Shown here piece by piece: positions 9,404-18,700 of a DNA stretch of 64,000 nt. Below the pieces are notes generated by a model, which saw only the letters and a program-made list of their open reading frames with translations, had not been told where the DNA came from and did no database searches. Every line of letters starts with the position of its first letter. The stretch's first letter is position 1. Source of the DNA: BJ22 sp021298375 (GTDB lineage: Bacteria > Planctomycetota > Planctomycetia > Pirellulales > Pirellulaceae); NCBI GenBank assembly GCA_046343015.1, contig JBKDOL010000085.1, forward strand, positions 62,001 through 126,000, given 5' to 3'. A program made the translations under genes and the position numbers.

Positions 9404-11701
9404 ATGAGTTGGGTGCGACGTTTGGTTATGTTCGCGGGGGTGTGGGCGTGCTGCGGTTGCATCAGCCAAACTTGGCCACAGCGCGCGTTTGCGTGGCAAG
9501 CTGAGCAGAAGCAGGCCTTGATCGACCGAAAGCTGGCCGATTTGGCAATGCTGCCGAAACCTGAAGCGGGTGATTGGCTGATCGAGCCGGTGGAGCGAAA
9601 GGCGGGAGTCTTTCGCACGGAGACACCGGGTGAGCTGGCGCTCGATAACGGATTGGTGCGGCGAACTTTTTTGCTGCAGCCCAACTTGGGGTGTGTCGGC
9701 TTGCAGAATTTGCAAACTGGGCGCGAGTATGTTCGGGCAATTCGGCCCGAGGCCCGCGTTCAGTTTGGCGACCGCACCTACGACATCGGCGGATTGCAAG
9801 GCCAGCCCGTGGGCAACTTCCTGAGGACCGAGTGGTTTGGTGAATTGCGTACCGACTCCACGGCGTTCCAGCTGGAGTCGTTTGAGGTTGGGCCGATTCG
9901 CGAGCGGTTTGGCTGGAAACCCCGACGGGAATGGATAGCCGGCTGCGTTCCCGCGTGGCCTGCCGCGGGACTTGAGGTCCAGTTTGTCTTTTCTCCGCCA
10001 GTCTCGACTGACGGCAAGTCGCCTTCGATGGATCCGGCGATTCGAGTCGTGGTCCACTATGAACTTTACGACGGCCTGCCGCTGATTTCAAAGTGGATTC
10101 GAATCGTCAATTCGGGTGATACTGAGTTGCAGGTGTCGAGATTCACCAGCGAGATTCTGGCGACGGTTGAGGCCTCCAGCCAAGTCGAGGATTTGGCTGA
10201 GCCCTTCCTCCCGCTGTTGCATGTGGAAACGGATTTTACAACTTGTTCGATGGAGGGGACCACAGCTCAAGTTGATGCTGTGCACTGGAGTGCGGATCCG
10301 TCTTACGAGACTCAGGTCAATTATCGCAAAGAGACGAAGTGCCTGCTGGAGTGTCGGCCCCCGATGGGTCCGGACCGGCGGGTAGCTCCCGGGGGAGAGT
10401 TCCAGTCATTTCGCACTTGGCTGTTGCCGTTGGAAAGTCGCGACGAGACGCGGCGGATGCTGGCGCTGGGCCGTATGTATCGAGCGATTGCACCTTGGGT
10501 CCTCGAGAATCCTCTGATTCATCACGTCCGCAGCGCCGAGCCCGCGGCGGTTCGCCTGGCTATCGATCAATCGGCTGAGGTTGGTTTTGAATTGGTGATC
10601 ATGACTTTTGGTAGCGGCTTTCAGATCGAGAATGATTCGGCGAAGTACTTGGCAGCGATGCGCGAGTTGACCGCTTATGCTCATTCCAAGGGTGTGGGGC
10701 TCGGTGGATATTCCCTCTTGGCGAGTCGCTCAGAGGGGGAGCGGCATGATGTGGTCAATCCACAGACGGGTAAGCCCGGCGGCTTTGCCCGTTTCGGCAA
10801 CAGCCCCTGTTTGGAAAGCGAGTGGGGGCAGGCTTATTTCGCCAAGCTCTACAAATTTTTTGAGCAGACCGAAAGTGACGTCTTGGAGCATGACGGTTCC
10901 TATCCCGGAGATGCGTGCGCGTCGACCGTGCACCCGGGGCACAGGGGCTACGAGGACTCGCGCTGGGAGCAGTGGGAACGGATCACCAGCTTCTACCAGT
11001 GGTGTCGTGGGCGGGGTGTCTATCTCAACGTCCCCGACTGGTATTTTCTGCATGGTTCAAACAAAAACGGGATGGGTTACCGGGAAACCAACTGGTCGTT
11101 GCCGAGGGAGTGGCAGGAGATCATCGAGCGGCAGAACATCCATGATGGGACGCGGTATAAATTGCCGACGATGGGTTGGATGTTTGTTCCTCTGACGGAA
11201 TATCACGGGGGCGGAGCAGCGGCGACGATCGAACCATTGGCGGAGCATCTTGATCACTATGAACGCCGCTTGGAGAACTTGTTGGGCGCTGGAGTGCAGG
11301 CCTGTTTCCGCGGCCCGCGGCTCTACGATACCGATCGGACTCGGGAGATGGTTGCCCGGCAAGTCGCTGCCTACAAAGCAGACCGGGCAATCCTGGACAG
11401 CCCGTTGATTCCCCTGCGTCGCGCTGACGGACGCGATTGGGATGGGTGGCTGCATGTGAATCCTGAGCTCAAGACGCCGGCTTTGGCCGTGCTTTACAAC
11501 CCGCTGGCGACGGCAGTCGAGCGCGAGATCGAGGTGCCGTTGCTCTACTCCGGTTTGGTGGGTGAGTGCCGATATCAAATCGGCGCGAGCGCTCCGCAAA
11601 CGGCCCGCTTGGATCGCGGAGAAAAGGCGTTGCTGCAGGTGGTCCTTCCTCCTCGCTCTGCCACCAGAATCAAGTTCTGGAAAGTTGGGGCGGGCGATTG
11701 A
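9404..11701 (+). CDS. Exported alpha-galactosidase-like (clan GH-D-like) protein
   Basis: A 765-residue protein. ATG 9404 is chosen because AAGGGGAAAG lies just upstream and a signal sequence follows directly (MSWVRRLVMFAGVWACCGC); the Cys cluster could be a degenerate lipobox. Residues 50-280 look like a beta-sandwich sugar-binding domain of the kind before GH36/GH27-like barrels (VRRTFLLQPNLGCVGLQNL). Residues 350-650 look like a TIM barrel, with the motif DVLEHDGSYPGDAC carrying candidate catalytic Asp residues, then the segment VYLNVPDWYFLHG. A C-terminal beta domain (LAVLYNPLATAVEREIEVPL) completes the plan. It lies downstream of the DUF5722-type gene. Family membership at clan level is a judgement from layout; the true substrate may not be alpha-galactosides. 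Confidence 0.6.
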   Translation: MSWVRRLVMFAGVWACCGCISQTWPQRAFAWQAEQKQALIDRKLADLAMLPKPEAGDWLIEPVERKAGVFRTETPGELALDNGLVRRTFLLQPNLGCVGLQNLQTGREYVRAIRPEARVQFGDRTYDIGGLQGQPVGNFLRTEWFGELRTDSTAFQLESFEVGPIRERFGWKPRREWIAGCVPAWPAAGLEVQFVFSPPVSTDGKSPSMDPAIRVVVHYELYDGLPLISKWIRIVNSGDTELQVSRFTSEILATVEASSQVEDLAEPFLPLLHVETDFTTCSMEGTTAQVDAVHWSADPSYETQVNYRKETKCLLECRPPMGPDRRVAPGGEFQSFRTWLLPLESRDETRRMLALGRMYRAIAPWVLENPLIHHVRSAEPAAVRLAIDQSAEVGFELVIMTFGSGFQIENDSAKYLAAMRELTAYAHSKGVGLGGYSLLASRSEGERHDVVNPQTGKPGGFARFGNSPCLESEWGQAYFAKLYKFFEQTESDVLEHDGSYPGDACASTVHPGHRGYEDSRWEQWERITSFYQWCRGRGVYLNVPDWYFLHGSNKNGMGYRETNWSLPREWQEIIERQNIHDGTRYKLPTMGWMFVPLTEYHGGGAAATIEPLAEHLDHYERRLENLLGAGVQACFRGPRLYDTDRTREMVARQVAAYKADRAILDSPLIPLRRADGRDWDGWLHVNPELKTPALAVLYNPLATAVEREIEVPLLYSGLVGECRYQIGASAPQTARLDRGEKALLQVVLPPRSATRIKFWKVGAGD

Positions 11702-11892
11702 GCTGCAGCAGCGGGGCGGTAGAAAGCGGCGGATTGAGAGTTGGAGGGAATGGGGTACGATGGGTCCGGGATGGGAGCGGGGAGCGGTGGCAAAAGCAGG
11801 CGTTTTCAAGACTGCGATTGCTGGCCGCGGCCTGTTTGAGCCTGCCCGTTGGAATGGCGAAGGTGTAGGGAAAGGTTGACGGAGTTGAAGTG

Positions 11893-13911
11893 ATGAGCAA
11901 GGGACCCGCTGCTGGGCACATTGATGCTGCTGGGCACAATGACGCTGCTGGGCACAATGACGCCGCTGGGCACATTGACAACGTGATGCGGGAAAATCGG
12001 AAGTTCCCGCCGCCTGCCGAGTTCGCCAAGCGGGCCAGGATCGGCTCACTCGAGGAATACCAGCGGCTTTACGCGCGGGCCCGCGACCATCGCGACGAGT
12101 TCTGGCGCGAGCAGGCCTACGCCGAGTTGCACTGGTTCCGCCCGTTTGACACCGTATTTTCCCGGCATGGTGACACGGTCAGTTGGTTCGAGGGAGGCCA
12201 GACTAATCTCTCTTATAACTGCCTCGACGCTCACTTGATGAAGGGGCTGGGGGAACGGACCGCTCTGATTTGGGAGGGGGAACCGGGTGAGACGCGGCAG
12301 CTTTCCTACGCTGAATTGCATCACCAGGTCTGTCGCTTCGCCAATGTGCTGAAGTCTCTCGGGATCGGCGTTGGGGATGTGGTTTCGATTTACATGCCGA
12401 TGACTCCTGAGTTGGTCATCGCGATGCTGGCCTGCGTTCGGGTCGGGGCGATCCACAGCGTTATTTTTGCCGGTTTCAGCGCGGAGGCGATTGCCGACCG
12501 GAATCAAGATGCGCGGGCGAAATTGCAGATTACGGCGGACGGCTTGTGGCGACGGGGAAAAGTTCTGCCGCTGAAAGAAACGGTCGATGTGGCACTGCAC
12601 AAATCGCCGACCGTGCAGCACTGCGTCGTGCTCCGCCGAATGGGCGGTGATTGTCCGATGGTTCCGGGACGCGATCATTGGTGGCATGAATTGATGGACC
12701 GCGCGAGCAGTGATTGTCCGGCGACCCCGCTGGACAGTGAAACTACCAGCTTCATTCTGTATACCAGCGGCTCCACCGGTAAGCCCAAGGGAATCCGGCA
12801 TACGACCGCCGGTTACAACCTCTGGGTCAAGAAGACATTTCAGTGGGTCTTTGATTGGCGCGAAGAGGATATTTTCTGGTGTACGGCCGATTGCGGCTGG
12901 ATCACGGGCCACAGCTACATTGTCTATGGTCCGCTGTCTAACGGCGCCACTGTCCTGATTTACGAGGGGGCGCCGAATTTTCCCGCCGAAGATCGTTTTT
13001 GGGACATTATTGAGCGGCATCGCCCCACGATCCTCTACACGGCTCCGACCGCGATTCGGGCGTTTATCAAGTGGGGTGACCAGCATGTGCTGAAACACGA
13101 TCTCTCGAGCCTGCGTTTACTCGGCACTGTCGGCGAGGGGATCAACCCGGAGGCCTGGATGTGGTACCACCGCTTGATTGGCGGAGAGCGGTGTCCGATT
13201 GTCGATACTTGGTGGCAGACTGAGACAGGTGGGATCATGATGTCCCCATTGCCTGGTTGTACGCCGACCAAGCCAGGCAGTTGTACTTTGCCCCTGCCAG
13301 GAATCGTGCCCTCGATCGTGGATGAATCGTTGCAGGAAGTCGAGCGCAATCAGGGCGGGATGCTCTGCATTGCCGAACCGTGGCCGGGAATGCTGCGCGG
13401 CATTTGGGGCGATGATCGCCGATTTGTCGAGCAGTACTGGAGCAAGGTTCCGGGCAAGTATCTGACCGGGGATAATGCTCGAATTGATGACGATGGCTAC
13501 TACTGGATCATGGGCCGCATCGACGATGTGATCAATGTCGCCGGGCATCGGCTGAGCACGATCGAGATCGAAAGCGCGCTCGTTTCTCATCCGGACGTGG
13601 CCGAGGCCGCGGCCGTTGGAAAGCCCGATGAGATTAAGGGACAGGGGATCGCTGTCTTTGTCACCATTCGCAGTTCGGAGCCCGCACCGGGACTGCGCGA
13701 GGCGTTGAAGCTTCACGTGCGAAAGGAGATTGGGGCCTTGGCGGTTCCCGATGAGATTCGGATAACTCATGCCCTGCCCAAGACCAGAAGCGGCAAGATC
13801 ATGCGGCGCTTGCTCCGCGATATTGCCAGCGGCAAAACTGAGATCTCCCAGGACACCAGCACTCTGGAAGATTACAGCATTCTGGCCAAACTGCGGGGCG
13901 ACGAGGAATAA
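11893..13911 (+). CDS. acs: Acetyl-CoA synthetase (AMP-forming) with a repeat-encoded N-terminal extension
   Basis: A 672-residue adenylate-forming enzyme that activates acetate through acetyl-AMP to acetyl-CoA in the cytoplasm. Seen motifs: YTSGSTGKPKG (nucleotide loop, A3), DTWWQTETGG (acyl pocket Trp and A5), TGDNARIDDDGYYWIMGRID (A7/A8), and KTRSGKIMRR near the C-terminus with the catalytic Lys that is acetylated in known Acs proteins. The conserved family start is around NVMRENRKFPPPAEF. Upstream of it are about 30 extra residues, including four AAGH[IN]D units encoded by an 18-bp tandem repeat. ATG 11893 is chosen because GGAG lies 8 bases before it; GTG 11890 and ATG 11986 are alternatives, the last giving a normal-length enzyme without the repeat. 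No neighbour shares its pathway. Confidence 0.95.
   Translation: MSKGPAAGHIDAAGHNDAAGHNDAAGHIDNVMRENRKFPPPAEFAKRARIGSLEEYQRLYARARDHRDEFWREQAYAELHWFRPFDTVFSRHGDTVSWFEGGQTNLSYNCLDAHLMKGLGERTALIWEGEPGETRQLSYAELHHQVCRFANVLKSLGIGVGDVVSIYMPMTPELVIAMLACVRVGAIHSVIFAGFSAEAIADRNQDARAKLQITADGLWRRGKVLPLKETVDVALHKSPTVQHCVVLRRMGGDCPMVPGRDHWWHELMDRASSDCPATPLDSETTSFILYTSGSTGKPKGIRHTTAGYNLWVKKTFQWVFDWREEDIFWCTADCGWITGHSYIVYGPLSNGATVLIYEGAPNFPAEDRFWDIIERHRPTILYTAPTAIRAFIKWGDQHVLKHDLSSLRLLGTVGEGINPEAWMWYHRLIGGERCPIVDTWWQTETGGIMMSPLPGCTPTKPGSCTLPLPGIVPSIVDESLQEVERNQGGMLCIAEPWPGMLRGIWGDDRRFVEQYWSKVPGKYLTGDNARIDDDGYYWIMGRIDDVINVAGHRLSTIEIESALVSHPDVAEAAAVGKPDEIKGQGIAVFVTIRSSEPAPGLREALKLHVRKEIGALAVPDEIRITHALPKTRSGKIMRRLLRDIASGKTEISQDTSTLEDYSILAKLRGDEE
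11908..11979 (+). repeat. 18-bp tandem repeat, four copies, at the 5' end of acs
   Basis: Units 11908-11925, 11926-11943, 11944-11961 and 11962-11979 have the form GCTGCTGGGCACAATGAC with one or two base changes. The second and third are identical. They encode AAGHID, AAGHND, AAGHND, AAGHID. The unit is a multiple of three, so copy number can change without breaking the frame. Confidence 0.95.
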
Positions 13912-14566
13912 GCTTCCCCGGGGCAGGTCGCTCTTGTCCTTTCCTCCGAGTCCGAGAGGAATCGTTTTCTGGCTGCGAGGAGAAGACGCCTGGCTTGGCC
14001 CCTTCCCCCGCTGGCTGTAAACCTGGTCGCGGTACGGTCGAGTGCTGAAGTTGTTGCGCGGGGCCACTCCAGCATTGACGGACTGGACTGTCAGGTCGCA
14101 GGACGGAACCTGGTCTCGAGGGGAAGACGCGCACCGCCGCGTGGGGAGAGGCAGCGTTTGATTCCGGGACATCCCGTCGCCGTTCCACGGCCCTTTGTTT
14201 CACGGCCTCCCAGTTCTCGTAACGCGGAGTTGAGCGGTTTGAGGCTCGCAGGACAGGGGCGGCAACTCGCGGGCCTCAAAGTTTGCCTGACTTGCCTGTC
14301 TTTTCTGGCGAGGGTCGTTTTTCAAGTCGGTGGCAGTCCGAGCACGATTCTTGAGCCGGTGTCGATGCGAAAAGATTCGTGCCCGCCGAGCGGCAGGGCC
14401 GATAACAAGAGAGACGGTGCGCTGTCTGCTGCGCGGTGGATTGGAAGCTGGTTTCCCCAAAGGTCCTGGGAAATCAGGACTGGTCCTCACCAACCGTCGT
14501 GCGGGGGATTCGTCGCGAGTCCCTTGGCAATCAGTGTCCGGTAAAGGCGCGCTCAGGGAAGTCAAC
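13912..14566. other. 655-bp gap with no recognisable gene
   Basis: It lies between acs and the WD40 gene. The ORFs that cross it on both strands (for example 14158-14544 plus and 14200-14568 minus) have no domain, no good ribosome site and contradict each other. A CCCCGGGG palindrome lies just after the acs stop, without a T run. I see no RNA gene or clear promoter. Confidence 0.5.
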
Positions 14567-15625
14567 ATGGTTCAGCGTCGGGAGTTTATTGCGGCTTGTA
14601 TCGTCGCCGGTATGAGTGGTACCGCCGCTTGGGGAGCCAGCGAAGGCGATGAACAGCGGGATTTGAATTGGGCCTGCGAGGTGGTTCAAACTCCGCCCGC
14701 ATCGCTCAAGCGGCGGGCTCCCGTGGTCACCGGGGTTTGTTTAGCGCACGACGAGAGTTTGCTGGCAGTTGTCGGCGACGACCACTTGGTCAGTATCTAT
14801 GACTTGGTTTCCCGGAAGTTCCGGGGAACATTACAGGCTCATCGCGACTGGGTGCGGGCTGCAAGTTTCGCCCCAGATCGATCGACCCTCGCAACGGCCG
14901 GGAATGACCGGATGCTGTTTTGCTGGAATCCGGCAAACTGGGAGCAACCGCTGCTGCTGGCACAACAGCCAAACGCCATTTTTGGGCTGGCCTTCTCGCC
15001 GGGAGGGGATTCGCTGGCGAGCGTTGGTTTCAGCAGCACATTGTTTATCTACGACATGGTCAACCGGCAGGAGCGTCGCCGGTTGGAGTGCCCGTGTGAA
15101 GACATGCGGGCAGTGGCCTATTCCCGGGACGGTGAACTGGTGGCAGCGGGTGGCCGCTGTGGCACAGTTCGGGTCTGGGAGGCGGCCAGCGGCAAGCCCG
15201 CCGCGGAATTCAAGGTACATCAGCAGCGCATTCGCTCGCTGCAATTCAATTCTCGACGCCAGATCCTGAGTTGCGGGGACGACCAAGTCGTGGCCTTAAC
15301 GGACCCTTTTCAACCAGCCCTGAGTCAGCAATTGCCCCGCCAGGCTTCCAAGTTGTTTGCCGTCACCTTGCTGGATGATCAGACGTGTGCGACCAGCGGG
15401 AGCGATAACCGGATTGCGATTTGGGATCTTGAAACACGGAAATCGCTGGGAAGCCTCAAGGGGCACACCGGCACGGTCAGCTGCCTGAGCAGCGGACAGC
15501 AGTTACTGGTCAGCGGAAGTTACGACACACAGATTCGGATTTGGCAACGGACGGCCAAGGTCGGGCAGCTGACCAATCCTGCGAACCAGCGGGAGGATAA
15601 CAGCTGGAGTCCGCGGATTCGATAG
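14567..15625 (+). CDS. Exported WD40 beta-propeller protein with Tat-like signal
   Basis: A 352-residue protein. The start ATG 14567 follows CAGGGAAG by a good spacing and gives MVQRREFIAACIVAGMSG, a twin-arginine-type leader (RRxFIA) ending near AWGAS. From residue 45 to the end about seven WD40 units can be read, each with a GH-like turn and a closing [IV]-x-[IV]-[WY]-[DN]: VSIYDL, MLFCWNP, LFIYDM, VRVWEA, IAIWDL, IRIWQR. This would make a single seven-blade propeller with no enzyme domain, so a scaffold or binding role in the periplasm is likely. It stops 106 bp before the giant surface protein and reads the same way. An upstream in-frame extension to 14330 exists but lacks a signal and a ribosome site. 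Confidence 0.8.
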   Translation: MVQRREFIAACIVAGMSGTAAWGASEGDEQRDLNWACEVVQTPPASLKRRAPVVTGVCLAHDESLLAVVGDDHLVSIYDLVSRKFRGTLQAHRDWVRAASFAPDRSTLATAGNDRMLFCWNPANWEQPLLLAQQPNAIFGLAFSPGGDSLASVGFSSTLFIYDMVNRQERRRLECPCEDMRAVAYSRDGELVAAGGRCGTVRVWEAASGKPAAEFKVHQQRIRSLQFNSRRQILSCGDDQVVALTDPFQPALSQQLPRQASKLFAVTLLDDQTCATSGSDNRIAIWDLETRKSLGSLKGHTGTVSCLSSGQQLLVSGSYDTQIRIWQRTAKVGQLTNPANQREDNSWSPRIR

Positions 15626-15716
15626 GCGTTCGGAACCAAAAATTCAAGGAAGTTGCTCGCGTGAAGGGGCAGTGCCCCGTCCGGAAAATTGCCGGCAATC
15701 GAGCGAGTACTTGTTC

Positions 15717-15724
15717 AGGGAGGA
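15717..15724 (+). promoter_or_regulatory. Ribosome binding site that sets a TTG start
   Basis: AGGGAGGA lies 7 bases before TTG 15732. The longer in-frame GTG at 15672 has its purine run only 2 bases away, which is too close. This is the reason for choosing TTG as the start of the large surface protein. Confidence 0.65.
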
Positions 15725-15731
15725 TACTCAG

Positions 15732-18700
15732 TTGGGTCTGGTCAAGCGAATCATCAGTTGGGGTCAACCGGGCAAGCCAAAGGTTAAACCTGCACTCTCG
15801 AGCAGTGCGGCGCTGGAGCGGCGTTGCCACTTTGAGTTGCTCGAACCCCGGAAAGTCCTCGCCGTCAATCCTGTCGTGATTGGGGTGACTTATCACGAGG
15901 GCGACATCGGACAGGACACGACTCCTGACAACTTTGAAGTCACCTATGTGGGCGGCAGCGCGACGACCCAGTTGACCCAGTTTCGGATTTTTGGCGACAA
16001 GGATGGGAGCGGGAGCGTCAGCGACGGGGACATGCTCTTCGACGTGGCCGCCGGAGGTCCCGGGACCGCTGGATTCCATCCGTTTCTCTTCGATGCCTCC
16101 CGAAGCTCCGGGATCACGGCCAATGATGTCACGGGTGTGCAGGTCAGCCCGGATGGCTTGAGCCTGATCGTGAACGTGGCGAACTTCCAGGCGGGAGACA
16201 AGTTGGCATTTACGATTGACGTCGACGAGGTCGAGGGCCAGCTGATCGACAAGATCGCGTCGGGGGTCGAATTCGAAAAGTCTCGGTTCGAGGCAACGTT
16301 TGTTGATGCTCACTACACGTTTGCCGCCAAGACGGTGACGGCCACAAAACTGCTGGAAAACAACTTCCTCCAGACCCAGACTTCGGGAACCTTTTACGAC
16401 TACTACGACAATCTTCTGGCCGCAGGGAGTCAAGCCGGTGGTGCGACACTGCAACTGCGCAGCGACAACGATCAAGGACAATCCGATCGTTCCGCGGCCT
16501 CGATTGCGGCCTTTGACCTGATTCCCAAGCCGGTCGTGTTGCGGGGAAATGTCTACAGCGATCCGAGCATTGCCTGCGGTCCCAAGGGGCAATTACTCGG
16601 CATCGGCGGGGTGGAGCTCAACCTGGAACGCCTCAACACGGCGACTCAGAAGTACGAATGGGCTGCCAAAACGACGACCGGCGCCAATGGAGCTTATGAG
16701 TTTGGGCAAAGCCTGAATTTACTGCCCGGCACCTACCGGGTCGTGCAAAACCAGCCGAACGGCTTCCTCGATGTGTCCGCTTCAGCGGGTAAGGTAAACG
16801 GAGCTACCTCCGGAACCGTACAGGACGATGCGCAAGGTAATGCCAACATTATCGCCGGGATCAATATCGCGCTCGGCGGGTATGTCGCGACCGATTACGA
16901 CTTTGTGGAAGTGCGACCGATCTCATTGGCAGGTCGAGTTTGGCATGACCGCAACGACAATGGAAAAGTCGATGCCGGGGAAGAAGGAATAGCCAACGTC
17001 TCGATTCGTGTGACGCGGTTGGGTTCGGCGGACAGCACGCGGCCCGATCCCTTTGCAGGGCAAAATCTGCCGTTGGTGATTCAAACCAAGGCGGATGGCA
17101 CTTATTCGATTGATAGCCTCCCTCCGGGCTTGTACGAAATCTTCGAAGTCAGCAATTACCCACCCGGGGCGAATCCCCTTTCGGGATTTGTCGACGGCAA
17201 GGACTCGATCGGTCTGGTCAATGGCCAGCAGTCTGGCCAAGCGGAAAACGACCGCTTTACTCAAGTCAAGGTTTGCGCCAATGAGGGAGCAACCGAATTC
17301 AATTTCGGAGAATTGAAGCCGACCTCGATCAGTGGCTACGTCAGCCTGGCGACGCCTTCCGGCGACTGTCTCCGATTCGGGCAGCCGGGATACAAGGGGA
17401 TTGCCGGAGTGACGATTCAGCTTTTTGATTCGTCGGGCAAGCTGGTCGCCTCAACGCTGACCAGTGCAACTGGCAAATACGAGTTTCTGGACCTGCGGAA
17501 CGGTGTCTACACAGTTGTGGAAGTCCAGCCCTCAGGCTACCTCGATGGCGGTGAGATGCTGGGGCAGGTGAACGGTGTGGGCAGCGGAATCGCGTCCGCC
17601 AATGACCGCTTTACGGGGATCACACTTGCCAGCGGGCAAGCGGCGGTAAACTATGACTTCTGCGAACACCTCCCAGCGGAGATCTGCGGCCGCGTCTGGC
17701 ATGATCGCAATAACAATGGTGTGATCGACTCCGGTGAGGAGCCGATTGCCAATGTTCTGCTTGAACTTTTTGACAAGCAGGGCAACAAGCTTGCCGAAAC
17801 GAGGACGGACGTCCAAGGAAAATATTGTTTCGCCAATCTTTACTACGGCGAATACTCCGTCGTCGAGACCCAACCCGCTGGCTATCTCGACGGCAAAGAG
17901 TCGCTGGGGTTCGTTGCCGGATTGGCTGTAGGTGAAGCCCAGAACGACAAATTCTCCAAGATTATCGTGCTCGGCGGACAATCAGGTCAGGAGTACAACT
18001 TTGGAGAACTGAAGCTCGCCAGCCTGTCCGGCTTTGTGATGGTCGACAAGGACGGGAACTGCGTGTTTGATTCAACCAAGGGTGACCAGCCGCTGGCGGG
18101 CGTCAAGCTTGAATTACTCGACAAGTCGGGCAAATTGCTTGCCAGTACGCAGACGGGAGCTGATGGGCGATACGAGTTTGCCGATCTTGCCCCCGGCGAG
18201 TACACCGTTCGTCAGATTCAGCCCTCCAAATTCTTCAACGTTGGTCAGTCAGTCGGCACAGCGGATGGTCGACCGGGGACAGGTGACGGTTCGGGCCAGA
18301 ACACGATCACTGCGATCAAGATTGCCTCGGGCGAGACGCTGGTTCAGTACAACTTCTGCGAGGAACTGCCCGCCGAAATCTTCGGTCGCGTTTGGGAGGA
18401 TGGACCGGCCTTCAAAACCAGAGACGGCAATCTGCCCAGTGATTATCGCGGCCAGCGCGATGGAATTTACCAAGCTGGCATCGATACGCCGCTCGCGGGC
18501 ATCCGGATGCGATTGTACTACTACGTCGACCCGGTGGCCGGCGAGTTGAATCCACGGCCGGTGACGTTGAAAGAAGTCTTGCCTGGTCAGTACCCTCAAC
18601 TCGGTGACAATCCGGACGCAGGCGTCTGGGTGCTGACCGATGCCCAGGGGAATTACTCGTTCACCGGTTTGAGGGCGGGGTCCTATATCGTGCTGCAGGA

